A stretch of 64,000 nt of DNA, taken from assembly GCA_040616305.1 (NCBI GenBank), contig CP159918.1:1302001-1366000 (forward strand), in the 5' to 3' direction. The stretch comes from UBA1876 sp003446665. GTDB taxonomy: Bacteria; Synergistota; Synergistia; Synergistales; Thermovirgaceae. Below are positions 17,810-26,831 of the stretch, piece after piece. The position numbers and the translations under genes were made by a program. Numbering within the stretch: position 1 is the first letter of the stretch; every line of letters begins with the position of its first letter. The notes beneath the pieces were generated by a model. The model was not told the origin of the DNA, did not search any database, and saw only the letters and a program-made list of their open reading frames with translations.

Positions 17810-19756
17810 TTATTCTTCTAAAAAACTGGACACAGTACGTACCAGGTCGTCCACGGAAAGCCCCATCCTTTCCATGACTTCTACGGACTTGCCCGAATCC
17901 CCGTAACGGTGCACACCCATCCGCACCAGTCTTGTAGAAGCCCTCTCTTCGGCAAGTACCGTGGCAACCTGTGATCCAAGGCCTGATTCCCTGTTATGAT
18001 CTTCGCAGGTTACTATCAGCCCCGTTTCGGCCGCATCCAAGACAGCTTCTCGATCTATCGCCAGTGGGCATCCGAAATGATAGACCTTGGCCGAAATTCC
18101 CATACGGACCAGCTTTTCCCAAGCCGAAAGAGCCCTGTACACCATGTGTCCGCAGCAAATGATGGCGGCATCCTTTCCATTGCGGAGCAAGTCAGCCTTG
18201 CCGTAACGGAATACATAATCACCGCCGAAAAAGGGTTTTCCATCTTCATCGGTAATTACAGGCAGCTTGCTGCGCCCCATGGCAAGACAGATATTCCCCT
18301 GAGTCGTCAGGGCATACCGTGTCATTCTGTCGGCCTGGTTGCCGTCCGCGGGCACAAGCAGTTTCCATCCAAAAAGGTTTCTGAAAAGACCGATATAGTC
18401 GATGCACTGGTGAGTCTCGCCGTCTTCACCTACATCAAGCCCGACGTGAGTTAAGGCCAATTTCAGGTTAGTATCGTTGATATCGTTCAGTCTCTGTTGA
18501 TTGTAGGCCTCCGAAGCACCAAAGACCCCAAAATCAGCCCAAAGACTTATGCAACCGGCAATCGAGGCCGCTCCAGCTACTGTAGCCGTGGCGTGCTCCT
18601 GAATGCCCATCTCCAGAAACCACTCAGGGTACTTTTTGGCAAATTCGGAAACCTTAACGGAATCTGCCAGGTCACAATCAAAAACAAGAAGCGGCCCTTT
18701 GCCCTCCTTCTTGTAATTAGCCTCTCCTATATCGCTCAAGGCCTTTCCAAACGCGGACCTACAGTCGATAAGGTCATCGGCTTTATATTCTCTTGGTTTG
18801 CCGCCTTCCAGCGATGTCGCAAGAGGAGGCACAGATAACCTTCCAGAAGGAACTGGCAATTCTTTTCTTCGTTTCCTGTACTTTTCAATCATTGCCGGAT
18901 CGCCGCCAAGTTCTTTTATCGCGGGAACGTACTCCTCGTCGTTCAGGGCCTTTCCGTGGTAATCCGGTAGACCCTCCATAAAAGAAACGCCTTTTCCCAT
19001 AAGAGTATGGCACAAAAGTACCTGGGGGATTTTTGAAAGGCTCGCCTTTTTTAGTGCGCCGTACAAGCCGGAAGGGTCATGACCGTCTACATCTGTAACC
19101 TCCCAGCCATCGGCTTCCCAAAGTCGTCTTACGTCGGCTTTCATTATCGTTTCGGTCTTCCCAGAAATTTGAATATTGTTCAAGTCGATGAGAACCGTGA
19201 TGTTTGACAGGTCGTAATGTCTGGCAATGCGTCTGGCTTCGGCGACCTGGCCTTTAACCTGCTCTCCGTCCCCCATCAAAACGTAAATCCTGCCGTCTTC
19301 CTCCCTGGTCTTTTTTGCAAGGGCAAATCCGACTCCTGCGGCAAGCCCCTGGCCAAGATTTCCCGTCGACCACGCAATTTGTGGAATCTGCCGAACTACG
19401 TGTCCCTGGTAGGGGCTTCCTGCCTTCCTGAAGAAGGCAAGCACCTCGTCAGTGGGTAAATACCCGTAAAAGGCGAGAACCGAGTAAACAGCCGGAGAGA
19501 TATGTCCATGGCTGACCACGACCTTGTCGATTCCCGCGTTTTCGTATTTGCAGTCCCCTATCCTCGCTACCCCGTAGGTTATAAGGCACATTTCCATGCT
19601 TGAAAGAGACCCTGCAGGATGCCCGCTTCCTGCGACACTCGTCATGGTGATTGCCGAAATCCTGCAAAGGCGCCCCGCTTCGCGTAATTGTTCGATCAAT
19701 TCAGGTCTTGAGACCTCTTCGCTGAAACCTTCCAATTTGGTTTTCAAAGCATTCAC
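17810..19756 (-). CDS. tkt: Transketolase family protein, both halves fused (GTG start)
   Basis: Thiamine-diphosphate enzyme moving two-carbon ketol units in the non-oxidative pentose phosphate pathway. The 648-residue product has the TPP domain (SGHPAGSLSSMEM, STGNLGQGLAAGVGFALA, MGDGEQVKGQVAEARR ending in IDLNN). The pyrimidine domain follows (EMGIQEHATATVAGAASIAG, the Glu being catalytic), then a C-terminal transketolase domain. The TPP loop deviates from the common GDGE-x-EG-x-WEA form, so activity on an unusual ketose is possible. The GTG start is preceded by AAGGAGTG; an ATG 15 codons upstream would include that ribosome site. exbB follows in the same direction. Confidence 0.88.
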   Translation of the reverse strand: MNALKTKLEGFSEEVSRPELIEQLREAGRLCRISAITMTSVAGSGHPAGSLSSMEMCLITYGVARIGDCKYENAGIDKVVVSHGHISPAVYSVLAFYGYLPTDEVLAFFRKAGSPYQGHVVRQIPQIAWSTGNLGQGLAAGVGFALAKKTREEDGRIYVLMGDGEQVKGQVAEARRIARHYDLSNITVLIDLNNIQISGKTETIMKADVRRLWEADGWEVTDVDGHDPSGLYGALKKASLSKIPQVLLCHTLMGKGVSFMEGLPDYHGKALNDEEYVPAIKELGGDPAMIEKYRKRRKELPVPSGRLSVPPLATSLEGGKPREYKADDLIDCRSAFGKALSDIGEANYKKEGKGPLLVFDCDLADSVKVSEFAKKYPEWFLEMGIQEHATATVAGAASIAGCISLWADFGVFGASEAYNQQRLNDINDTNLKLALTHVGLDVGEDGETHQCIDYIGLFRNLFGWKLLVPADGNQADRMTRYALTTQGNICLAMGRSKLPVITDEDGKPFFGGDYVFRYGKADLLRNGKDAAIICCGHMVYRALSAWEKLVRMGISAKVYHFGCPLAIDREAVLDAAETGLIVTCEDHNRESGLGSQVATVLAEERASTRLVRMGVHRYGDSGKSVEVMERMGLSVDDLVRTVSSFLEE

Positions 19757-19814
19757 GTATGGACACTCCTTCCGTCTGGAAGCTCCGTTTTTCCAGCTCA
19801 TGTACAGTTACAGG

Positions 19815-19820
19815 ATTATA
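19815..19820 (-). promoter_or_regulatory. Candidate -10 box for the transketolase operon
   Basis: A perfect TATAAT on the minus strand, about 59 bases ahead of the GTG start. The matching -35 region falls in the T-run of the ald terminator and is weak (TTTTTT at 17 bp spacing). Confidence 0.5.
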
Positions 19821-19834
19821 CCCTCGAAGCGCGA

Positions 19835-19866
19835 CAAAAAAAACGGCGGCCCCAAAGGAGCCGCCG
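19835..19866 (-). terminator. Rho-independent terminator after alanine dehydrogenase
   Basis: Minus strand: CGGCGGC, nine-base loop, GCCGCCG, then eight T residues. It starts 22 bp beyond the ald stop. Confidence 0.92.
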
Positions 19867-19887
19867 AATCTCGATAACCCTTTGTCG

Positions 19888-21003
19888 TCAGGATATTACC
19901 TCTTCCGGGGGCGTATAAGGAAGGTTGAAAGCCTCGGATACTCCCTTGAAGGTAACTTTCCCCTTGTACATATTGAGCCCCTTGAGAATCGCCGTGTTTT
20001 CCTTGCAAGCCTTTTCCACACCTTTGTTTGCCAGCTGAAGCCCGTATGGAAGCGTATAGTTGTTCAAAGCATACGTGGCGGTCCGTGAAAAAGCTCCAGG
20101 CATGTTGGCCACGCAATAATGGATGACACCATCGACGACGTAAACCGGGTCGCTGTGTGTGGTCGGTTTCGAAGTCTCGGCGCATCCACCCTGGTCTATA
20201 GCCACATCTACGATTACGGCACCCGGTTTCATCATTTTCAGGTGTTCCTTTTTAATGAGCTTTGGAGCCTTCGCTCCGGGTATCAAAACGGCACCTACAA
20301 TGATGTCCGCCTCACGAAAAGCAGCTTCCAGCACTATCGGGTCACTGTAAATCGGGAAAACGTTGGCCGGCATAACCGATTCAAGGTATTCGAGCCTGTC
20401 GGGATTAATATCGAATATAGAGACCTTGCATCCCAGGCCGGCTGCCACCTTGGCTGCGTTACTGCCTACGACTCCTCCCCCGACCACGACAACGTTCGCC
20501 GGGGCAACACCGGGCACTCCCGTAGGAAGAAGCCCCTGGCCGCCGTTGGGCTTTGCCAGGAAGTAGGCACCCATGAGGGTAGACATCCGTCCTGCTATCT
20601 CGCTCATCGGTTTGAGAAGCGGAAGGGATCCATTTAACTCAGTGACCGTCTCGTAGGCCAAGGCAATGATTTTTTTGTCCATGCATGCCTTGGTAAGCTT
20701 CTCGTCGGCGGCGAAGTGGAAATAAGTGTATATCAGCTGGTTTTCTTTCATCAGGTCGTACTCCTGAGGGAGGGGTTCCTTGACCTTGACGATCATATCT
20801 GCCTCGTCCCATACTTCCTTTGCGGTATCGAGAATTTTGCCTCCTGCAGCAACGTATTCCTCGTCGGTAATTCCCGATCCCAGGCCGGCGCCCTTTTCGA
20901 CAAACACCTGATGTCCGGCCTTTGTATAGGCCTGAACAGCCGCCGGGATCAAACCCACACGGTACTCGTGGTTCTTGACTTCCTTGGGACATCCTATTTT
21001 CAT
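19888..21003 (-). CDS. ald: Alanine dehydrogenase
   Basis: NAD-dependent oxidative deamination of L-alanine to pyruvate and ammonia, the oxidative arm of amino-acid fermentation. The 371-residue protein has the family opening MKIGCPKEVKNHEYRVGLIP. The catalytic Lys lies in DMIVKVKEPLPQEY (about 75) and the His in YTYFHFAADE (about 95). The Rossmann loop VVVVGGGVVGSNAAKVAAGLG starts near 170. Length equals the usual 370-375. GGAGGCGA precedes the ATG. A TATAAT-like box lies at 21065-21070. The alanine racemase gene is immediately upstream and the AGCS carrier beyond it, forming an alanine-use cluster in one direction. Confidence 0.96.
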   Translation of the reverse strand: MKIGCPKEVKNHEYRVGLIPAAVQAYTKAGHQVFVEKGAGLGSGITDEEYVAAGGKILDTAKEVWDEADMIVKVKEPLPQEYDLMKENQLIYTYFHFAADEKLTKACMDKKIIALAYETVTELNGSLPLLKPMSEIAGRMSTLMGAYFLAKPNGGQGLLPTGVPGVAPANVVVVGGGVVGSNAAKVAAGLGCKVSIFDINPDRLEYLESVMPANVFPIYSDPIVLEAAFREADIIVGAVLIPGAKAPKLIKKEHLKMMKPGAVIVDVAIDQGGCAETSKPTTHSDPVYVVDGVIHYCVANMPGAFSRTATYALNNYTLPYGLQLANKGVEKACKENTAILKGLNMYKGKVTFKGVSEAFNLPYTPPEEVIS

Positions 21004-21064
21004 GAAAACTGTCGCCTCCCGTTAATGTAATAGGTAACCCAAACTACTTGCGTCCATTTTCACA

Positions 21065-21070
21065 ATTATA
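21065..21070 (-). promoter_or_regulatory. Candidate -10 box for ald
   Basis: TATAAT on the minus strand, 62 bp ahead of the ald ATG. No convincing -35 hexamer. It suggests ald can be transcribed separately from alr. Confidence 0.45.
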
Positions 21071-21126
21071 GAAATACTCTATATCCGCGCCCGGCTTCCT
21101 GCCAGGCAATTAAAGCCATCAAGTAA

Positions 21127-22245
21127 CTACATTTCCTGGTATACCCTTTCCACTCTTTTCGTAAAAAGATTCGGAACTTCGAAGTTTATCGTCCCCAAAA
21201 TATCCGCAATTTCCTCCGGTGATATTTCTTCCGACTCCTGTTTTCCCACCAGGACTACTTCGTCCCCGACTTTGGCATCAGGAATATGGGTTACGTTCAC
21301 CATTGTCTGGTCCATGCAGATACTCCCTGCCAAAGGAGCTCTCCTGCCTCTGACGAGTACGTCAGCCTTCATCGAAAGAGGCCTGGTATAACCGTCGTGA
21401 TAACCTATGGGGAGAACTGCTATCCGTTCCGTTCCACGGGTCATGTATTTCAGCCCGTAACCGATTCCGCTTCCCTGCGGGAGTTCTCTCAAAACGGCAA
21501 TTTTGGTTACAACCCTGAAAACAGGCTCCAATTCAAAAGGACGCTCGCACCAATTGGAAGGCCACATGCCGTAGATGATAAGGCCTGGCCTCACCGCATC
21601 CAGGTGCATATCGGGACAGTTCACAGTAGCGGCGCTATTGCAGCAGTGACGAAGACGAAAGCGAATACCCCTGGTTCTGAGCAAGGCGAGGACTTCACCA
21701 AAACGGGCAAACTGTGAAGTTGTATAATCCAGGTTTCTTTCATCGGCAGTGGCAAAATGCGTAAAGACACCCTCCATCTCCAGGCCGGGAAGATGCAAAA
21801 GTTTCTCCACCGTTTCCGGGACCTGCTCAGGTAAAAATCCTATACGGCCCATTCCCGTATCGATTTTCAGATGGAAACGCCCCACTTTACCGGCTTCGAC
21901 GGAAGCTTTGCTCAGTGCTTCTGCAAAGCCCAGATCCGTCACGGCAGGCGTAATATCCAGTTCAACGAATTCCCTGGCGGCCTCATTCGGGCTGGGACCC
22001 ATCACAAGGACAGGAAGGGAAAAACCCGCCTCTCGAAGGGTAACCGCCTCGTCCGGCGTGGCCACGGCGAAGCGACTGCATCCCGCTTCGAGGCAGGCCT
22101 TGGCAACTCGCTCTATACCCATTCCGTACCCGTCGGCCTTCACTACCGCCATCAGCTGGGAATTGGGGTTGATGAATTTTCTTATATTCCGGACATTTCG
22201 TTTAAGCGCCGAAAGATTTACTTCCATGCGGGTGGGCCTGAGCAT
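21127..22245 (-). CDS. alr: Alanine racemase
   Basis: PLP enzyme interconverting L- and D-alanine for peptidoglycan, or to feed D-alanine into catabolism. The 372-residue product opens MLRPTRMEVNLSALKRNVRN. The PLP Lys36 lies in AVVKADGYGMG and the second catalytic Tyr region in GSGIGYGLKY. The C-terminal beta-domain motif GSICMDQTMVNVTH is present. The start is set at the ATG after AAGGAGGAACATT. The leader between this start and the AGCS carrier stop contains two mutually exclusive hairpins, one of which masks that Shine-Dalgarno. Its place beside ald and an alanine/glycine carrier suggests a catabolic as well as a wall role. Confidence 0.95.
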   Translation of the reverse strand: MLRPTRMEVNLSALKRNVRNIRKFINPNSQLMAVVKADGYGMGIERVAKACLEAGCSRFAVATPDEAVTLREAGFSLPVLVMGPSPNEAAREFVELDITPAVTDLGFAEALSKASVEAGKVGRFHLKIDTGMGRIGFLPEQVPETVEKLLHLPGLEMEGVFTHFATADERNLDYTTSQFARFGEVLALLRTRGIRFRLRHCCNSAATVNCPDMHLDAVRPGLIIYGMWPSNWCERPFELEPVFRVVTKIAVLRELPQGSGIGYGLKYMTRGTERIAVLPIGYHDGYTRPLSMKADVLVRGRRAPLAGSICMDQTMVNVTHIPDAKVGDEVVLVGKQESEEISPEEIADILGTINFEVPNLFTKRVERVYQEM

Positions 22246-22251
22246 AATGTT

Positions 22252-22297
22252 CCTCCTTTTTGAAGGAGGGCGTAACGAGTTCACCCCTACGCCCTCC
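22252..22297 (-). promoter_or_regulatory. Alternative hairpins over the alr ribosome site
   Basis: Minus strand 5' to 3': stem GGAGGGCGTA pairs perfectly with TACGCCCTCC (22297-22288 with 22274-22265). The CCTCC end of the second arm, extended as CCTCCTT (22269-22263), is also perfectly complementary to AAGGAGG (22258-22252), the alr Shine-Dalgarno, across a four-base CAAA loop. The two stems cannot form together. No U-run follows the first, so it is not a simple terminator. Confidence 0.6.
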
Positions 22298-22337
22298 CAA
22301 AGGCATTTTGCCGCTGTAAATTACAGGTGGACCAAAC

Positions 22338-23723
22338 TTATTCCGCCGGCTTGATCACGCCTTTTGCCCTTTTTTCGTCGAAGTCTTTTATAATCTTGCG
22401 CATCTCGTTGGAGAGCCATAGAAGGGCCACGAGGTTAGGAGCAGCCATGAGGCCATTCATCGTGTCGGACAAGTTCCAGATATTTGCCAAAAACTGTCCG
22501 CCTCCACCCCAGGCTCCCACTACCACTACCAAAACCCAAAGACCTTTGTAAACGGGTGAAACTTTCAGGCCGAAGATATAGGTGGCTCCCGTCTCACCGT
22601 ACCAGTACCAGCCAAGTATCGTCGAGAAGGCAAACATGGCAAGGCCTAGAGACAGTATCATTACTCCCGGCCGGCCCAAAACGGTACTGAACGCCGTAAG
22701 AGTAAGCTGGGCACCGGTCAGTTCGGGATAATCGATAAGCGTACCGGTGGTCAATATGCCGATACAGGTAATGGAACAGATGACGATGGTGTCCATGAAA
22801 ACTTCAAATAGCCCGTAACATCCCTGCCTTGCCGGATGATCCGTCATTGCCGTGGCGTGCACCATCGGCGCAGAGCCCAAACCCGCTTCGTTGGAAAAGA
22901 CGCCTCGTGCGACACCTTTCGTAAGAGCCAGTTTGATGGACCAGCCTGCTACCGCCCCCGGCATCGCCATGGGATCATTAAAAGCATAATAAACAGCGTT
23001 ACCTATGGCCTGTGGGATTAAATCAGCGTGGAACACGATCACGAGCAACCCGCCTATAACATAAAACACAGCCATGGCCGGGACCAGATAGGTGGTCACA
23101 TCAGCTATGCGTTTCAGGCCTCCGATTATGACAAGGCCAACCAGAATGGCCATTACTACGCCGGAGATCCAATGCGGAATCCCGAATCCCAGGTTAAGTG
23201 CTTCGGCCGTGGAATTTGCCTGGATGGCATTACCGATTCCGAAGGCTGCAAAGGTTGTGAAGAAGGCGAAAAGCCAGGCAAGCCATTTCTGGCCAAGGGC
23301 TTTTTCCATTACGTACATTGTCCCGCCCCGCCAGTTTCCTTCGGCATCCTTTTCCCTGAACTTGACCGCCAGGGATACCTCCGACATTTTCGTCGCCATG
23401 CCGAAGATGGCCGTTATCCACATCCAGAACAGGGCTCCTGGACCTCCAAGGTGTAAAGCCGTCGCAGCACCCGCTATGTTGCCCGACCCGAGTGTCGAGG
23501 CAAGTGCCGTGGCCAGAGCACCAAAAGCGGAAATCGTACCTTCACCTTCGGCTTTTTTGCCCATCCTGCCGAAAATTTCCTTGAACATGAAACCGAAATA
23601 CCGCACCTGGGGAAAACCGAGGACGATGGTTAGATAAATACCGGTACCGACCAAAAGTGCCAGCATCGGGGGTCCCCACACGATGCCGTTTACCACTCCA
23701 TTGATTCTCATCAACGTTTCCAT
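22338..23723 (-). CDS. AGCS family Na+:alanine/glycine symporter
   Basis: Sodium-coupled importer of alanine and/or glycine in the inner membrane. The 461-residue protein has about 11 hydrophobic helices. Family signatures include GNIAGAATALHLGGPGALFWMW, given in part as TLGSGNIAGAATA near residue 78, and GVARGVFSNEAGLGSAPMVH around 275. A hydrophilic, Lys-rich C-terminus follows. It is followed 92 bp later by alr and preceded by an extended -10 promoter at 23831. Position between the glycine reductase operon and the alanine genes fits supply of both pathways. The preferred substrate cannot be read from sequence. Confidence 0.93.
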   Translation of the reverse strand: METLMRINGVVNGIVWGPPMLALLVGTGIYLTIVLGFPQVRYFGFMFKEIFGRMGKKAEGEGTISAFGALATALASTLGSGNIAGAATALHLGGPGALFWMWITAIFGMATKMSEVSLAVKFREKDAEGNWRGGTMYVMEKALGQKWLAWLFAFFTTFAAFGIGNAIQANSTAEALNLGFGIPHWISGVVMAILVGLVIIGGLKRIADVTTYLVPAMAVFYVIGGLLVIVFHADLIPQAIGNAVYYAFNDPMAMPGAVAGWSIKLALTKGVARGVFSNEAGLGSAPMVHATAMTDHPARQGCYGLFEVFMDTIVICSITCIGILTTGTLIDYPELTGAQLTLTAFSTVLGRPGVMILSLGLAMFAFSTILGWYWYGETGATYIFGLKVSPVYKGLWVLVVVVGAWGGGGQFLANIWNLSDTMNGLMAAPNLVALLWLSNEMRKIIKDFDEKRAKGVIKPAE

Positions 23724-23830
23724 GTCAGTATATCCCTCCCTTTTCCCTGCTTCTCTGTTTTTTTCCTGTCACCGCTCTCACAGTTTACGGGCTTTTCACC
23801 ACCTCCCATTAAATGTTTTCAATTTCCTTC

Positions 23831-23839
23831 ATTATAACA
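23831..23839 (-). promoter_or_regulatory. Extended -10 promoter upstream of the AGCS carrier
   Basis: Minus strand TGTTATAAT: a consensus -10 hexamer with the TG extension, about 108 bp ahead of the carrier ATG. The rest of the 312-bp gap to grdD (23724-24035) shows only a short hairpin (GTCCCT/AGGGAC near 23951-23966) and no open frame of note. No U-rich terminator for grdD is evident. Confidence 0.6.
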
Positions 23840-24035
23840 AAAACCTAAGGTCTCCACTATCATGCCTGTATCTCTTTTCATTCTGCCCTCTATTTCTTTA
23901 AATCTCACGACGCATAAACTCCAGTTTCCTTGCAGCCGATGTTTCTTGGTCCCTGTAAGGGACATCTATTCCTCGCTCTCAAGTAAAGAAGAAGGGAAGT
24001 TGTTATTACTCCCCCCTCAGCCGGGATTTTTTGGT

Positions 24036-25196
24036 TTACAGAAATTTGTTCTCCTTGAGCACCTTGGTTGCTTCGGCAAGTCTTGCTGATGAAACTTTTA
24101 CCACAGGGCCGGTGCAGCCCATGGCAGACTCGGCGTAGATTCCCTTTTTCCACAACTCCCTGACGGCATCCTCGATTGACAATACATCCACCCCGTGTAG
24201 CTCCTCGTCCGTGGGTTCAGCAGGTGGTGGAGTGATTTCTTCTCCAGCTGGTTTCACCAGCGGCTCGCTCGCAGAAAGAACCTCACCGAGTCCGGCCCTT
24301 TCGGCCTTTTTGACCTCATCCACCACCTTGGACGATACATTCCCTCTAACGGCATCCGCAGTGAAGCGGATCGCGTTTGCGATCACGGGTGCCCCTGATG
24401 CCCTGGAAATGATGGAAACCACATGGTCCCAGTCTTTGCCCACCGAAGGGCCATAACCCCAACCCAGGGACTCATAGGTTCCTCCTGTGGAATAGGCCGA
24501 AAAAAACTTCATAAGCACGTTGCCTGTCAGGGTATCGGTAACACAAACGTCTACGGCCCCGCACAAGATGTCGTTTCCGCGCAACACCGCGCCTCCGTCT
24601 TTTCTTACGCTTTCGCCGAAGCGTAATGGATACCCCTTCTCCTTAAGTTCTTTGAGACTCCGGTATACCATCTGGGCTCCGTCGACATTAAGGATACCCA
24701 AAGCGGGATCCTCGATTCCGATTGATTTGGCAACGGCTATACCGTAAAGGGCGTTCATTATCATGGCCTCTATTCGGGATGTCGCGCTTGTTCCAGTGGT
24801 AGAGGCAAGGAGCATGGGTTTACCCCTTGCCGGGGTCACAACGCGTCCCACCGTGGTTACACCAAGCGGAAACGGATAATGCAACGCTACCGCTCCTTCT
24901 ACGACGCCCTCCCTGATGGCTTTTTCCATCCCTTGGGCCATCGCCACTTCGTCGTCCTCCGTCTCTATCCACTCGAGCCCGCTATCTGCACGTTTTCCGG
25001 GACCGATCATAACCACTTGCACATCACGATAGCGTTTTGACGCTTCCAGTGCTCCATTTATAAGTTCTTCACTACCCAGTTCGCTTCCGGAAGCCATGAC
25101 CCCGATCCTGGTGACAGGGCCTCCAGACCTGGCTGTCTTTATTATTTCCGCAAGCTCTTCACCTATAACCTTACGAAGTTCCGACATTACCGACAC
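24036..25196 (-). CDS. grdD: Glycine reductase complex component C, alpha subunit
   Basis: With GrdC it converts the carboxymethyl-selenocysteine on GrdA to acetyl phosphate. The 386-residue protein resembles phosphate acetyl/butyryltransferase-like enzymes: GPVTRIGVMASGSELGSEEL at the start, the central LLASTTGTSATSRIEAMIMN, and a C-terminal MGCTGPVVKVSS with Cys361. That is close to the position of the thioester-forming cysteine described for this family. A Pro-rich spacer (TPPPAEPTDEE) separates the C-terminal segment. It begins seven bases after the grdC stop and is the last gene of the operon. Confidence 0.95.
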   Translation of the reverse strand: MSVMSELRKVIGEELAEIIKTARSGGPVTRIGVMASGSELGSEELINGALEASKRYRDVQVVMIGPGKRADSGLEWIETEDDEVAMAQGMEKAIREGVVEGAVALHYPFPLGVTTVGRVVTPARGKPMLLASTTGTSATSRIEAMIMNALYGIAVAKSIGIEDPALGILNVDGAQMVYRSLKELKEKGYPLRFGESVRKDGGAVLRGNDILCGAVDVCVTDTLTGNVLMKFFSAYSTGGTYESLGWGYGPSVGKDWDHVVSIISRASGAPVIANAIRFTADAVRGNVSSKVVDEVKKAERAGLGEVLSASEPLVKPAGEEITPPPAEPTDEELHGVDVLSIEDAVRELWKKGIYAESAMGCTGPVVKVSSARLAEATKVLKENKFL

Positions 25197-25202
25197 TCCC
25201 AG

Positions 25203-26738
25203 TCAGTCTTTCTGGAGTCCTTCTGCGATTTCCGTCAGGGCATCCAGCAGCGTTTCCCTTATTTCCTCCCTGGTTAGCCCTTGAGTCGCCTGAGGCTTGC
25301 CGGGCTTCTCTATAACAAAGGAGGCTCCGTCAGAGAGGTTGGTCAGCCTGGCCAAAAAAAGGCTTCCTTTCCCTATTATCATTGCTCGATCCATCTCTCC
25401 GGCAAGGATGGCGTCGCAAGCATGTCCGATATAAGGGACACCGGAGGGAATGTGTCCCTGGGTGTGGGCGAAACCAGGTATACCTTTTTCGGCAACGAAA
25501 TCGTTCATCGCGTTTTTTTCGAGCTGTCCCTTCATTACCGCCAGGGCGGCTATCATTTTGAAATTGGCCGTCGGCACATCGCCTGCACCTGCAGGTACAG
25601 TTATTTCGGGTATCTGGAGCTCTGCGGCATACTTGTCGATATCGTGAAAACCAAGCCCAAGTTTTTGAAGGGGATCCCAAACCAGAGCATTCGTTATCGC
25701 CTGGGGCGACGACCCGGCACCTACGGAGTGTTTCCCTACCGCATCGAGCCGCATTACGGGGGACTTACCATCTTCGGGTCCCAAAAGGACGGCAAAGTTT
25801 CCGAGACAATCCTCAAGAGCCGGCATGTCCTTTCTAACATGGTCCCTGCTGTTCATGTAGAGCTTTGGAACCGCACCACCGGCCACGACTACTACGTTTT
25901 TCCTTGTGCCGCAACCAACCTGGCAACCTGCGGCGATCAAGGCATTGACCGGTCCCGCACAGAAACTTCTTACGTCGAATCCCGAAGCGTTGACGCAACC
26001 GGCTGTTTCGGCAACGGCCTTGGCAAAATTCCCCCCGCCCCGCTGATTAGCGTCTCCGGCGGCTTCTTCGGAACATTCAACTATGAAATCGACTTCTTCG
26101 GGAGAAATGCCAGAATTTTTGATAAGGTGAAGCAGCGAAAGCACGGCCCCGGCCTTTGACGCCATGTTTTCAAGAAGCACGTAAGCAGAAAGGCATTCAT
26201 CGGTTTCATGCCCTTTTCTGCTACATCCGACTAACTTGTCGTCCCAGTAAATCGGGAGTGCTCCATGTTTGTCGATCTCTTCGGCTATTTCGCCGGACGA
26301 ATGGCCTTTCTCAAGCTTGGACAATTGCTTCTCGCCCAAAAGCGGGTGCGCCGAAAGTTTCTCCGAAACGCTGGAAGCAAAGCCTTCTTCCAGCCATATG
26401 ATGTCGAAAACATCGCATATATCCATCAGCCCTATAAACTCATCTTCGGGCATGATTTCCCCGTATTTACCGTACCGTTCAGCCGTAGTGAGCCTGTTTT
26501 CATACATCGGTTTCGGCCTTTCGGCGAGTTCTTCCAGGGTCATTGCGCCTATAAATGCCTGGTTTGGCGCGTAAGAACAAACTTCTTCGAAATTCTGGAG
26601 CTTTCCTTTCAGTTTTTGAATATACTCTGTCTCTCCACGAGCTTTCCGCTCGGAAAAGGGTGTATTACCGTAATGGAAGCCGAGGTACGGCGCGTGATTC
26701 AAACAGTAGGCGTATCCCTTTATGGAAACGTTAGCCAT
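25203..26738 (-). CDS. grdC: Glycine reductase complex component C, beta subunit
   Basis: Thiolase/FabH-fold subunit of the acetyl-phosphate-forming component of glycine reductase. It has 511 residues, the usual length. It opens ANVSIKGYAYCLNHAPYLGFHYG. Other recognisable stretches are SFCAGPVNALIAAGCQVGCG and GFAHTQGHIPSGVPYIGHA. GGAGGGAAGATTT precedes the ATG. It follows grdB after a 93-bp gap holding a very strong hairpin, the only large intercistronic gap downstream of grdX. The frame is intact without UGA. Confidence 0.95.
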   Translation of the reverse strand: MANVSIKGYAYCLNHAPYLGFHYGNTPFSERKARGETEYIQKLKGKLQNFEEVCSYAPNQAFIGAMTLEELAERPKPMYENRLTTAERYGKYGEIMPEDEFIGLMDICDVFDIIWLEEGFASSVSEKLSAHPLLGEKQLSKLEKGHSSGEIAEEIDKHGALPIYWDDKLVGCSRKGHETDECLSAYVLLENMASKAGAVLSLLHLIKNSGISPEEVDFIVECSEEAAGDANQRGGGNFAKAVAETAGCVNASGFDVRSFCAGPVNALIAAGCQVGCGTRKNVVVVAGGAVPKLYMNSRDHVRKDMPALEDCLGNFAVLLGPEDGKSPVMRLDAVGKHSVGAGSSPQAITNALVWDPLQKLGLGFHDIDKYAAELQIPEITVPAGAGDVPTANFKMIAALAVMKGQLEKNAMNDFVAEKGIPGFAHTQGHIPSGVPYIGHACDAILAGEMDRAMIIGKGSLFLARLTNLSDGASFVIEKPGKPQATQGLTREEIRETLLDALTEIAEGLQKD

Positions 26739-26785
26739 AAATCTTCCCTCCTACACGCGAAAACGCTGTAGCGCAGTCTTTTATC

Positions 26786-26819
26786 GGGCGAGCCCGGTTT
26801 TTCAAAAACCGGGCCCGCC
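26786..26819 (-). promoter_or_regulatory. Intercistronic hairpin between grdB and grdC
   Basis: Minus strand GGCGGGCCCGGTTTTT, a one-base loop, then the complementary arm: about 16 paired bases with one mismatch. It is followed by CGATAAAAG, so no U-run. More likely an RNA stabiliser or partial attenuator than a full terminator, because grdCD are needed with grdAB. Confidence 0.75.
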
Positions 26820-26831
26820 TGTGCCTGGGTA

